Shown piece by piece: positions 42,472-51,640 of a DNA stretch of 64,000 nt. A program made the translations under genes and the position numbers. Each line of letters opens with the position of its first letter. Within the stretch, counting starts at the first letter, position 1. Source of the stretch: Bacteroidetes bacterium HGW-Bacteroidetes-16 (GTDB taxonomy: Bacteria > Bacteroidota > Bacteroidia > Bacteroidales > F082); NCBI GenBank assembly GCA_002840975.1, contig PHDN01000022.1, positions 1 to 64,000 on the forward strand, in the 5' to 3' direction. Below the pieces are notes generated by a model. That model had not been told where the DNA came from. It ran no database searches and saw nothing but the letters and a program-made list of their open reading frames with translations.

Positions 42472-44379
42472 TCAGGGTTTCCTGGAGCGTCTTTTGCCCT
42501 TGTCGTAAGGTTTAGCCGAATCGCTTCTTTTGCTTTTGGCAGCAGGCCGGAAACTATCACTTCTTTTTCCTGCCAACGATTTCTTTTTCCGCTTTATTTC
42601 GCCTTCTTCACGGAAGCCTCCACCTTTTGAATTGGCAACTTCGAGCATTACAGGCGAGTTATCAAAAACAGCGTCCTGGAAATTATTCATCAGCTTACCC
42701 TCAAAATTACGGTCTATTTCAAAGAAGGAAAAGCTTTTCATGATTTCAATTTTCCCGATTTCGATGCCGCGTTCTTTTGAATATTTGTTGATGAGTCCAA
42801 TGAGGGCTACCGGGTTCAAATCGTCTTTGCTTCCTTTATTGATAAAAAACCTCGAAAATTCTATATCTGCATAGGATTTGCGTCTGTCAGAAGATTCCTC
42901 CGATCTGGAGCTTCTTTCACTGTAGCTTCTTCCGTTGTCTTCACGGTCTCTGACCCTGTCCCTGTCTCTTCCCCTTCCTCTGTCGCGGTCACGATCCCTG
43001 TCGCCTCTCTCGAAGGATTTGTTGTTTCTGTCTCTGTCGTAAGGTTCGTTTCTGTCAACCGCATTCAGGTCGCGGGCATTTTTATAGTACTCCAGAAACT
43101 GGTTAAATTCAACCGACACAAACCGTTTGATGAGTTCTTCCCGATCGAGTGAACTGAGTTTCTGATAAATGACATCAAGAAAGGGTTCAATCTGTTTTTC
43201 ATTCACCTCTACCTGTTCGAATTTGTCGATGAGGTTAAAAAGTTGAGTTTCACAAATTTCTCTCCCGGAAGGGACTTGTCTTTTTTCAAACTTCTTACCG
43301 ATTTTCTTCTCGATAGCCCTCAGCTTGCTTTTTTCACGCATGTGAAGGATCGAAAGCGATACGCCGCTTTTTCCGGCACGACCGGTACGGCCACTTCTGT
43401 GGATATACACCTCGTCTTCATCAGGCAAGTTAAAGTTGATGATGTGGGTTAGGTCGTTTACATCCAGTCCGCGGGCTGCTACATCGGTAGCCACCAACAA
43501 TTGAAGGTGACGTGATCTGAAACGGGCCATCACATGGTCGCGTTGGGCCTGGCTTAAATCGCCATGCAAAGCATCCGCGTTGTAGCCGTCTTGCATGAGT
43601 TTCTCGGCAATTTCCTGGGTTTCCCTTCGTGTACGGCAAAACACGATGCCATAGATCTTGGGATTCATATCGGCAATCCGTTTAAGGGCTTCATAACGGT
43701 CTTTGGCATGAACCTCATAATAGATATGCTCGATGTTGTCGGCTCCTTCATTTCTCTTGCCCACCGATACTTCAATGGGTTTGTTCATGTATGTTTTTGA
43801 AATCCTTACAATATCCTGCGGCATGGTGGCCGAAAAAAGCAGGGTTTGTTTTTCTTTTGGTGTGGTTTCAAGGATACCATCCAGTTCATCTTTAAAGCCC
43901 ATGGTGAGCATTTCGTCGGCTTCGTCGAGAACTAAAAAGCGGATATTGTTAACGAGTAGCTTTTTTCGGTTGATTAAGTCAAGTGACCTGCCGGGAGTGC
44001 CCACCACAATCTGAGCTCCCCGGTGCAATTCGGCCACCTGGCCCACGATGCTGGCACCGCCATATACTGCAACGATATTTATTTTATCTGAATTCTTGGC
44101 ATACGATTTCAGGTCGTTGGTGATCTGCATGCAGAGTTCACGTGTAGGACTTAAAATAAGTGCCTGGGTATCTTTTGATTCGGTAATTTTCTGGATAATT
44201 GGAAGCCCAAAAGCGGCAGTTTTTCCCGTTCCGGTTTGTGCAAGACCAATAAGGTCGTTTTCGTTTTCCAGTAGAATAGGAATGGTTTTTTCCTGGATAG
44301 GGGTAGGGGTTTCAAACCCCAATTTTTCGATTGCCTGGAGTATTTCGTCCGACAATCCAAGTGACTTAAAAGTGGTCAT
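42472..44379 (-). CDS. DEAD-box RNA helicase with DbpA-type RNA-binding domain and RD-rich region
   Basis: A protein of 635 residues. Helicase core 1-375: AQTGTGKTAAF, PTRELC, TPGR, DEADEML, SATMP, ATDVAARGLDV and HRSGRTGRAG. Dimer/linker region 380-450. A low-complexity RDRDRDRGRGRDRDR stretch lies at about 460-485, then a DbpA/CsdA-like RNA-binding domain (about 515-590, IGKIEIMKSFSFFEID), and a basic KGKRRSRKP tail. This is the CsdA/DeaD-like type, likely for ribosome assembly and cold response. Confidence 0.9.
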   Translation of the reverse strand: MTTFKSLGLSDEILQAIEKLGFETPTPIQEKTIPILLENENDLIGLAQTGTGKTAAFGLPIIQKITESKDTQALILSPTRELCMQITNDLKSYAKNSDKINIVAVYGGASIVGQVAELHRGAQIVVGTPGRSLDLINRKKLLVNNIRFLVLDEADEMLTMGFKDELDGILETTPKEKQTLLFSATMPQDIVRISKTYMNKPIEVSVGKRNEGADNIEHIYYEVHAKDRYEALKRIADMNPKIYGIVFCRTRRETQEIAEKLMQDGYNADALHGDLSQAQRDHVMARFRSRHLQLLVATDVAARGLDVNDLTHIINFNLPDEDEVYIHRSGRTGRAGKSGVSLSILHMREKSKLRAIEKKIGKKFEKRQVPSGREICETQLFNLIDKFEQVEVNEKQIEPFLDVIYQKLSSLDREELIKRFVSVEFNQFLEYYKNARDLNAVDRNEPYDRDRNNKSFERGDRDRDRDRGRGRDRDRVRDREDNGRSYSERSSRSEESSDRRKSYADIEFSRFFINKGSKDDLNPVALIGLINKYSKERGIEIGKIEIMKSFSFFEIDRNFEGKLMNNFQDAVFDNSPVMLEVANSKGGGFREEGEIKRKKKSLAGKRSDSFRPAAKSKRSDSAKPYDKGKRRSRKP

Positions 44380-44673
44380 TAATTTTTGTGTTCATGAAAA
44401 GCACACGTTGGCAGGTAATTGTAACTTTTCAATGCCGGAAATTTCCGACTGATACCTCCACGTGTAATCGGCGGCAAAAGTAGTAAAAATTTCTTTTCCT
44501 TTTACTTGGCTTTGTTTCTTAATACGTGATTAGCAGAATTTTCGACCTTACCTATAACCTTTATCAGCATTTCGCGATTGCTTGTTCAGCCATGGCCTTG
44601 CTTTTATGAAGAAGCCTTAAAAATCTGATGAAGAGTCATTTTAATTTTAATTGGGAGTACTGACCTCCGTAGT
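44380..44673. other. Intergenic region with helicase promoter and long leader
   Basis: TACTTTTG on the minus strand (44482-44475) fits the -7 consensus and gives the helicase mRNA a leader of about 90 bases. The leader holds the perfect 12-bp palindrome CGGAAATTTCCG (44436-44447). Long leaders are common in cold-induced helicase genes. The remainder up to the kinase stop at 44674 shows nothing. Confidence 0.4.
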
Positions 44674-47661
44674 TTATTTAATGAGGGACTTTTCAAATAA
44701 ATTTAGTAATTCCTCTTTCTTGATGGGTTTTGAGAGGTAACCATCGCAACCGGCTTCGATGGCTTTATTTTCATCGCCTGGAAGCGCATAAGCTGTTTGC
44801 GCAACAATACGAACTTTGGTGTTGAATTTACGGATTTGCCTCGTGGCTTCATAACCATCCATTTCGGGCATTTTAATGTCCATCAGTACCAAATCAATAT
44901 CCGGATGGTTGCGCAAGGCTTCAACCGCTTGTGTCCCGGTTTTTACCTTGATTATTTCTTTTACGAACCTCTGAAGCAGTATTGACATGTATTCTGCGGA
45001 TGCTTCATCGTCTTCTGCAATTACTATTTTCAGTCTGGATACATTAAGATCTTCCGGATTCACCTCCTTGTCGGCCAAAAGTTCGTTTTTGATGGGTTGC
45101 TCTTCTGTTGTTCCCGGTTGGTACGGAAGTGTGAAATAAAATGTACTCCCAACTTTTTCCTGGCTCTCCACCCACATTTTACCTCCCATCATTTCTACGT
45201 ACGCTTTCGAAATGGACAGACCCAGGCCCGCACCCTGTCGTGCCATTTTATCAGCGATATCAGCCTGAATAAAGCGATCGAAGATGGCTTCCTGTCTGTC
45301 TTTCGGAACCCCTATGCCTGTGTCTTTTACATAAAACTGTATCGATGATTCATGAATCATTGATACAATTTTGCAGCCAAATTCTATGGATCCTTCGTTG
45401 GTATATTTAATCGCGTTTTTAATTAAATTGGTCAGGATAGCATAGAGTTTTTCCCGGTCGGTAATAATGGTTGTCTCGTTCTTAGCCAGGTTGTTTGTTA
45501 CGAATAGTTTCAATCCATTGTTTTCCGCTTCTGTTTTGAAGAAATGATGGAGGTATTCAAGTTGATCGTTCACATTGGTTTCAGTAAGATGCACTATCAT
45601 TTGTCCCGATTCAATCTTCGAAATATCGACAATGTCGTTGATGATATTGAGCATGCGTACACCGCTTTTTTCAATGATGCGGATATACTCTTTTTGCTGA
45701 TTTCCAGTCAGATTCTGTTCTTTTAACAATTGAGCAAAGCCTAAAATACCATTCATGGGTGTACGGATTTCGTGCGACATGTTGGCCAGAAAGGCCGATT
45801 TTAAACGGTCACTTTCTTCGGCTTTTTCTTTGGCTTGTTTTAAATCATTTTGGATATGATGAAGTTCTGTAATATCCATCACCGTTGAAACCATTGTATT
45901 TTGTTCTGTCAAAGGGATATTGACAGAATTAACAATTCTCTGCGAACCATCTTTCCCGGTAATTAAATTGTTTTCCCAATGCATTCGTTTGGGGTCGCCT
46001 GAATTGATATCGGCCATTACCCTGTTCATGAGTTGTTGACGATATGTTTCGTCAGGATAAACTTTTTCAAAAAACAAGTCAACAGTCTTAATTTCATTGG
46101 ATGCCCAGCCGTATATTTCTTCAAATTTTTTATTCATATAAGTGGTTTCACCCTGGTGAATATCATGCAATGACAATCCGATTGGGAGGTTATCGAGTAT
46201 TGTTTGAATAAACGTGTTTTTTATATTCAGTTCTTCATTTTTATTTTGGAGATCCAGTTCGGCCCGTCTGCGTTCGGTGACATCACGCATAATTCCTTCA
46301 TGATACAGGATATTCGATTTTTTATCCAAGTTTAGCCATCCATGGTCTTCGACCCAAATCTCCGAACCGTCTTTTTTTTTCATTCGGTAGACGCCTGTTT
46401 CTTTGTATTTTTCCTGTAATACAACACTTTCACGGTCCTCAATACTAAAATATAGCTGTGTTTTAATATCGATGGACATCAGTTCCTCTTTGCTTGAATA
46501 CCCCAGCATACTCACCATTGCCGGGTTGACATCAACAAATTTTCCTTCATGAGTACTCTTGTATACTCCATCAGGCAGCTCTTCAACCAAATTGCGGTAC
46601 AGAGCCTCGCTTTTCCTCAGTGTTTCTTCAGCTTGTTTTCTTTTGGTGATGTCGTGAAAGAATGCCACAATCAAATTTTGAGTAGGTCGCATTTTGGCGC
46701 TTAATTCAACCCTTATTATTTGTCCGTTCTTGCGTCGGAGCTTTGACTCAAATCTATCTTCACCCTTTTTTATTATTTTTTCAAAGTGTGTTTTTATTTC
46801 ATCTTTTGTTACTGCTGATACAATGTCAGCTATGTTCATGTTCAGCAATTCGGCCCTTGAATAGCCGAGTGTTTTACAGGAGATTTCATTCGTATCCTTA
46901 ATCCTTCCTTGTAAATCAACAGCCCAATATCCGTCCATGGCAGTTTGCAGAATGTCTCTGGCTTGTAATTCGCTCTTCTCTGCCCTATGTATTGCTTCAA
47001 CTAATTGTTTATTGATTTCTTCTGTCTTGTTGATGTTTTCGGTCAGCTCTTCATTTAAAACTTCATATTCTTCATTGAATCGAATTAATTCCTGCTCGCG
47101 TTCCAACAGTTCATTGTTGCGCTTCTTTAGTTCAATGGTTCTGCTAATAACCTGGTTTTCCATCGTTTGATAAAAGTTGGAATTTCGGATCACCAGGGCA
47201 AATACACCCGAAAGACGGGTCAATAAACTCATTATTGATTCAATTCCATTTAAATCCATAATATCGAGCAGCAATATTGATCCCACTTTCCTGTTTGCGG
47301 CGATCAATGGAATGGCAATTACATTATCGATTTTCAGACTTTTTAGAAGTAGTGCAATGTTTTCGGAGCAGGTTGCTGATTGTAAATACTGAATGGTTTC
47401 AAAATCAAAAGAAAGCGTAACCAATTTAAGGACCATGTTTTGATTTGCCCACTCAGTTTTTCTAAGGGGAAAGACACTAAATATTTTAGATGGATGGGCG
47501 TCGTCTACGACCGCGATGATGATAATACGGGCACCTATCAATTCACGTATTTGTTGTGTCAGGTATTCTCCAAATTGGCTTGGGTTTTCTGACAATTGCA
47601 GGGTCTTGCCTAAAATATCATTAAAAAGATGGGTATATGCTTTATCTTCCATTCTACACAT
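44674..47661 (-). CDS. Hybrid sensor histidine kinase with three PAS domains
   Basis: A soluble protein of 995 residues without membrane segments. N-terminal GAF-like region (about 30-170), coiled coil (170-240), three PAS domains (about 240-345, 350-470, 480-615), HisKA with MSHEIRTPMNG (His630), HATPase_c with NLIKNAIKY (Asn745), DTGIGVP and GAGLGLSI, and a C-terminal receiver (about 876-995) with LVLMDIKMPEMDGY (Asp928). It has no output domain. It is the last gene of the corrinoid operon, three bases after DUF1638, so it may sense something tied to that chemistry. A phosphotransfer partner is not seen. Confidence 0.88.
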   Translation of the reverse strand: MCRMEDKAYTHLFNDILGKTLQLSENPSQFGEYLTQQIRELIGARIIIIAVVDDAHPSKIFSVFPLRKTEWANQNMVLKLVTLSFDFETIQYLQSATCSENIALLLKSLKIDNVIAIPLIAANRKVGSILLLDIMDLNGIESIMSLLTRLSGVFALVIRNSNFYQTMENQVISRTIELKKRNNELLEREQELIRFNEEYEVLNEELTENINKTEEINKQLVEAIHRAEKSELQARDILQTAMDGYWAVDLQGRIKDTNEISCKTLGYSRAELLNMNIADIVSAVTKDEIKTHFEKIIKKGEDRFESKLRRKNGQIIRVELSAKMRPTQNLIVAFFHDITKRKQAEETLRKSEALYRNLVEELPDGVYKSTHEGKFVDVNPAMVSMLGYSSKEELMSIDIKTQLYFSIEDRESVVLQEKYKETGVYRMKKKDGSEIWVEDHGWLNLDKKSNILYHEGIMRDVTERRRAELDLQNKNEELNIKNTFIQTILDNLPIGLSLHDIHQGETTYMNKKFEEIYGWASNEIKTVDLFFEKVYPDETYRQQLMNRVMADINSGDPKRMHWENNLITGKDGSQRIVNSVNIPLTEQNTMVSTVMDITELHHIQNDLKQAKEKAEESDRLKSAFLANMSHEIRTPMNGILGFAQLLKEQNLTGNQQKEYIRIIEKSGVRMLNIINDIVDISKIESGQMIVHLTETNVNDQLEYLHHFFKTEAENNGLKLFVTNNLAKNETTIITDREKLYAILTNLIKNAIKYTNEGSIEFGCKIVSMIHESSIQFYVKDTGIGVPKDRQEAIFDRFIQADIADKMARQGAGLGLSISKAYVEMMGGKMWVESQEKVGSTFYFTLPYQPGTTEEQPIKNELLADKEVNPEDLNVSRLKIVIAEDDEASAEYMSILLQRFVKEIIKVKTGTQAVEALRNHPDIDLVLMDIKMPEMDGYEATRQIRKFNTKVRIVAQTAYALPGDENKAIEAGCDGYLSKPIKKEELLNLFEKSLIK

Positions 47662-47664
47662 TTT

Positions 47665-48246
47665 TCATTTAGCTGATTCTATCATAAGGCGATCCAATAC
47701 TGTTTCTAATTCGTCCATAGAACTCGTATAAACCTCAAGTGGAAGACCAAGGAAATCTGATATTTCCTCGAAAAGGTGTGTGTTTTGTTCCAGAAACCCG
47801 GTGTCCACATAGACTATTTTTTTATGCATCTCATTCATGAATGGTCTGGCTGTTTTTGGTGTTTTAAACCCCATGTAGTCTACAAAGGCTTCTTTCCACC
47901 GTTCGGCCCATTCGGGTAACAAAATAAAAGCACCCTCCTTTCTCAATTGTCTGTACTTTTCATTGCCAAGAAGTATTTCGCTGCAGTTCAAACCAGGTGT
48001 CCGCCGAATATTTGTTTTTTTTTCGTAATCAAGCATGCGGGCATGGCAATCGCCAAACATCAGGATGATTTTGAAATTTTTGTATTCTTCAATTTTGGCA
48101 TCCAAAAGTACCTGAAGCTCTTTGGGGTACATGTGAAGCATGGAGTTGAGGTAAACCACAGGAATGTCAATCTTGCCTTTACTTTTCAGAAGATCCAGTT
48201 CGTATTTAAAAATACTGCACGCTATGATGACCAGGTTTGGATGCAT
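47665..48246 (-). CDS. DUF1638 protein
   Basis: A protein of 193 residues. Family landmarks of DUF1638: VIIACSIFKYEL at the start, the central LMFGDCHARMLD with a conserved Cys, and LNCSEILLGNEKYRQL with a second Cys. DUF1638 genes often lie with corrinoid proteins and MtaA/UroD-like methyltransferases, in methanogens and in anaerobic bacteria. Function unknown. Gaps of three bases on both sides show tight coupling. Confidence 0.8.
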   Translation of the reverse strand: MHPNLVIIACSIFKYELDLLKSKGKIDIPVVYLNSMLHMYPKELQVLLDAKIEEYKNFKIILMFGDCHARMLDYEKKTNIRRTPGLNCSEILLGNEKYRQLRKEGAFILLPEWAERWKEAFVDYMGFKTPKTARPFMNEMHKKIVYVDTGFLEQNTHLFEEISDFLGLPLEVYTSSMDELETVLDRLMIESAK

Positions 48247-48249
48247 GTG

Positions 48250-49266
48250 TTAATACTTTTTAAAATTTCGGATGGTATCTACCACGTTTTGAATGGTTTC
48301 GACAGGAGTATCATAAGGAATGTCGGCATTTGATGTGGCAAAAATAAAGTGCTTATCCGCTTTGCGGTTATTTAAAATTTTCAAAGTAATTTCCTGTGCT
48401 TTGTCTTTGGTGTAGTTCAACAAACCCGGGCCATCGATGTTCCCCATTAAGATCAACTTATTACCAATAATCCGACGGGCTTCATCGAAGCTTTCTGTTG
48501 GTTCTAAAACAAATGCAATCACATTGGGGAGCTTTGCAAAATAATGAATGAATGGCATTAATTTGCTGCCTCCATTATGTATTACGATGGGGCCTTTAAT
48601 CTGACGGAAAGCATTTGCAAGATACGGAAGCAGGTGGTTAAATATTTTTTCGGTAATGATCATCGGAGTAGTAAAATTGACCGGAACAACTAAAAAAGTC
48701 GCGCCCCTTTCGATTAATTCATTTCCAAATTGAATAAAATGCTTAACGGTTTTTTCCATGATTTTTTCAACTTCTTTTGGATGAAAAAGCAGGGTGTCGA
48801 TCCACATTTCGATACCCATGATTAAGGCTGGAATGTCAGCGGGTGAATGAATGGGCGACGCGATGGCTTTGTTTCCTCTAAAGTCATCTGATAAAAAATT
48901 GGTGCATTTCAAAAAAAACTGGAGGGAAGGCGATGTTTCAAGATCAGGTACAATCAACTGATCGATTTGAGAGAGCTCGGTGATGATAGGCTTTTTTACA
49001 TTAGGTCCATAATGATCGAGAAACACCAACTCGCTGCCAAAGGCTTCAGCCTCGGTGGGTAATGAAAATGGCGTGATCACTATATCGGGATCGAACGTGT
49101 CAATAACGGCTCGCTGACCTTTGTACCAAAGCGCTGCATCCCGGTAGTGGGCTTTTGTATCACTTTTATTTAAACTTGCACCATACAATGAGAGCAATAA
49201 GGTAAATGGCTGATAGTCGGTATCATCACCCGAAACTGCCGCTAAAATTCTTTCTAAACTGTTCAT
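48250..49266 (-). CDS. UroD/MtaA-family protein without the zinc cysteines
   Basis: A protein of 338 residues with the uroporphyrinogen-decarboxylase/methylcobamide:CoM methyltransferase fold (LILMGNIDGPGLL, PYDTPVETIQN near the C-terminus). Methyltransferases of this family bind zinc through an H-x-C and a later Cys. Here the sites read H230-N-G232 and T-S-N313, so the His remains but both cysteines are missing; the only Cys is at 121. It lacks the Arg-rich N-terminus of true HemE. This suggests a binding or regulatory role, or a different chemistry. It follows the corrinoid gene by 12 bp. Confidence 0.82.
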   Translation of the reverse strand: MNSLERILAAVSGDDTDYQPFTLLLSLYGASLNKSDTKAHYRDAALWYKGQRAVIDTFDPDIVITPFSLPTEAEAFGSELVFLDHYGPNVKKPIITELSQIDQLIVPDLETSPSLQFFLKCTNFLSDDFRGNKAIASPIHSPADIPALIMGIEMWIDTLLFHPKEVEKIMEKTVKHFIQFGNELIERGATFLVVPVNFTTPMIITEKIFNHLLPYLANAFRQIKGPIVIHNGGSKLMPFIHYFAKLPNVIAFVLEPTESFDEARRIIGNKLILMGNIDGPGLLNYTKDKAQEITLKILNNRKADKHFIFATSNADIPYDTPVETIQNVVDTIRNFKKY

Positions 49267-49278
49267 GGGTTTTCAGGA

Positions 49279-49947
49279 TTAGAAATCAGACATTTTCTTC
49301 TTTAAAAGTGTCTCAAACAAATTGGATGCACCGATAGCCGTATCCGCTGTACCATCGCCACCAATTTCGGTCACCAATTCAGGCCTGAGTTTGAAAACCG
49401 CGCCTCCAACTGCCAGCATCACTTTCCCAGATAATGAGTTCTTGTCAAGTTCCTGCCTTACTTTAATGATGTTTTTTGCTGTTGTAAACATCATGGCCGA
49501 AACAGCAACAATATCTGCTTTGTTTTCAATGGCTTTTTCAATAAAGCGTTCTGCCGTTACATCAGTGCCCAGATCAATGATATTCCAGCCTGCCGACTGC
49601 GCGTAAATATTTACTAAACGACGTCCCAGGGGATGGAAATCATCTTCAATATTTCCGAGTACCACGGTGCCCCGATGCTGGATTCGCGACAAATTAAATT
49701 CCTGGTCCCCGGCAGCCATCAGGTAAAATTCCTCGGCCACTTTCCCGCTTAGATATCCATGTGCCAGTGAAATATTTCCACGCATCCAGAGTTGGCCCAA
49801 CTCCGTTAACATGGGTTCTATTACATTAAATATGACCTCTTTAAAACTGGTTTGGGTCGACCATTCCAAAAGCAATTGAACCGCACTGTCTTTTTCACCC
49901 TCGTTGATTAAATGGGCAATCATTTCACGCTTATTAACTGTATCCAT
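49279..49947 (-). CDS. Corrinoid (B12-binding) protein of the methyltransferase type
   Basis: A protein of 222 residues. N-terminal helical cap (about 10-85, with QLWMRGNISLAHGYLSGKV), then a B12-binding Rossmann domain with D103-x-H105-x-x-G108 (DDFHPLG, the lower-ligand His), Ser150 (VAVSAMMF) and GG at 181-182 (AVGGAVF). It is the same type as MtaC/MttC or the MetH cap and B12 domains. No substrate-specific methyltransferase is encoded near it. First gene of the four-gene operon. Confidence 0.88.
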   Translation of the reverse strand: MDTVNKREMIAHLINEGEKDSAVQLLLEWSTQTSFKEVIFNVIEPMLTELGQLWMRGNISLAHGYLSGKVAEEFYLMAAGDQEFNLSRIQHRGTVVLGNIEDDFHPLGRRLVNIYAQSAGWNIIDLGTDVTAERFIEKAIENKADIVAVSAMMFTTAKNIIKVRQELDKNSLSGKVMLAVGGAVFKLRPELVTEIGGDGTADTAIGASNLFETLLKKKMSDF

Positions 49948-50198
49948 GGCAGCAAATTGTTGATATGGTTAGAAGTTTCTATGAATCTTTGATCAATAAC
50001 AACAAAAAAACAGTTGATGATAAATGAAACAAAATTGACCTGCGACGATAAAGATAGTACAATAATAAATACTTCAGGGCAATTTTTATTTTTAAAATTT
50101 TAACAGGCTGTTTTGCTTTTTCAGGCATTCAAAATCCAGTGTTAAGTAGATCTGTTCGCCCGCTGTCGTTGACTTTTATGATGATCGGGTCAGGTGGT

Positions 50199-51014
50199 TT
50201 AAACCCGTGCGGCAAACATTTTTAACTGGTCGTTGAATTCGCCTGGATTCTCCATATTGCTTAAGTGGCCTGCATGATCAATAATATGCAAAGTTGAACC
50301 ATTGATTTTTTCATGCATCAACTTTGCTGCTTCCGGGGGAGTAATGATGTCACCTTTACCAACGAGGATGAGCACCGGTATTTTTATATCATGAAGTTTG
50401 TGGCAGGTTTCTTCACGATTTGCCAGGGCATGCAAGGTATTGTAAATAACTTGTTTGGGGGTATTCATTATCATGACGCTAGCGGCGGCAATTGCTGTAG
50501 GGTTTGTTGCGAACGATTCGGGGACAAAAAGTTTCTTCAGGCTTTCATCAGTATATTTTTCCAACCCGTTTAGCCTGATATTTTCAATGGCTTTCATTCT
50601 GTTTTCTTTTGCTTCGGGTGTATCGGCTGTACAGTTCGTGTCGCAGAGGATGAGAGCACTAAAATGGTTCGGGTGGTTTTCTATCGCATTGATTGCAATG
50701 TATCCGCCCATTGAGAAGCCGCACAATATTGTTTTATCAATATTCAGCTCATCCATTAAGTTGAGCAAATCGTTCACGAAAAGTTCTATGGACAAATCTT
50801 GTTCTCCTGAGCCCGATTTTCCAAATCCGCGGATGTCGTATGCAATTACGCGAAAATCATTCTTTAATGTTTGTATTTGCTTGTCCCACATCGATTTATT
50901 TAGTGGGAATCCATGAATGAACATGATCACCGGAGCTCCATCCGGACCTTGATCGTCGTAACAAACAGTGAGTTGATTAATAGAGGTCGTGATATTGGTT
51001 CCTGATTTTCGCAT
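50199..51014 (-). CDS. Alpha/beta-fold hydrolase
   Basis: A protein of 271 residues: oxyanion region FIHGFPLN, nucleophile elbow GFSMGGY with the Ser, acid in LVGKGDIITPP, and His in DHAGHLSNME. It resembles 3-oxoadipate enol-lactonase/esterase-type hydrolases; the substrate is open. Soluble. It is a single gene with its own upstream space. Confidence 0.87.
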   Translation of the reverse strand: MRKSGTNITTSINQLTVCYDDQGPDGAPVIMFIHGFPLNKSMWDKQIQTLKNDFRVIAYDIRGFGKSGSGEQDLSIELFVNDLLNLMDELNIDKTILCGFSMGGYIAINAIENHPNHFSALILCDTNCTADTPEAKENRMKAIENIRLNGLEKYTDESLKKLFVPESFATNPTAIAAASVMIMNTPKQVIYNTLHALANREETCHKLHDIKIPVLILVGKGDIITPPEAAKLMHEKINGSTLHIIDHAGHLSNMENPGEFNDQLKMFAARV

Positions 51015-51216
51015 AAGTTGATTAAAGTTAATTCATTTTCGACGATAATGCGTATTGACTTTGAAAGTCAACGAATGGTTGGCAGATTGACTGTTTCTTT
51101 TACCAACTTTTGATATAGAACAACTATCTGAACAACATTAAAAAATAGTACAACTGTCAAACGCCCTTTTGGGGGTTTATCAAATTGGACTATTCTCATG
51201 GGTTGATCAACATGTT

Positions 51217-51417
51217 TTAGCAACAATAAGTGCTCATTGCATGATTAACATGATTCGTCCCTTCCTTATACATTTGAAGTGTATAGTCAATCATACTTAA
51301 CATATCCTCTTCTTCCGCTTCATAATAAGGCATATCTGCGTCCTTAAGTTCAGGGTGCTTTTGTTTTAATTCAATCCTGAGATCATTCCATTGTTCGGGG
51401 GTTAAGACATCTTCCAT
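51217..51417 (-). CDS. Small acidic protein with His/Cys tail
   Basis: A protein of 66 residues. The core (WNDLRIELKQKHPELKDADM, then EEEDMLSMIDYTLQMY) resembles the CsbD-like stress protein layout of Bacteroidota, at the level of pattern only. The C-terminus NHVNHAMSTYCC has two His and two Cys and could bind a metal. The ATG is well placed after an AT-rich leader. Confidence 0.55.
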   Translation of the reverse strand: MEDVLTPEQWNDLRIELKQKHPELKDADMPYYEAEEEDMLSMIDYTLQMYKEGTNHVNHAMSTYCC

Positions 51418-51640
51418 TTTAGTAAGTTTTAGCGTTCAGTATTAATTTTGATAAAATTAGGTCAGATGTCTTCTGATCTTATTACACTTTTTTGTAAAAA
51501 GTTTACATAATTCACAGATTTATCCTTCATAGCTAAAAGGTAAAATCCTGAGAGAAAAAACAAGATGTTTTAAGGTGAGTTGTTGAACCGGGCTATCGGG
51601 TGTTGAATTCGGTTCTGTTACCAGCCAGTTTTTAAGTTTT

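Noticed and set aside
48250..49266. Annotation as hemE (uroporphyrinogen decarboxylase of haem synthesis)
   Set aside because: It lacks the N-terminal substrate-binding Arg motif of HemE and is embedded with a corrinoid protein and DUF1638.
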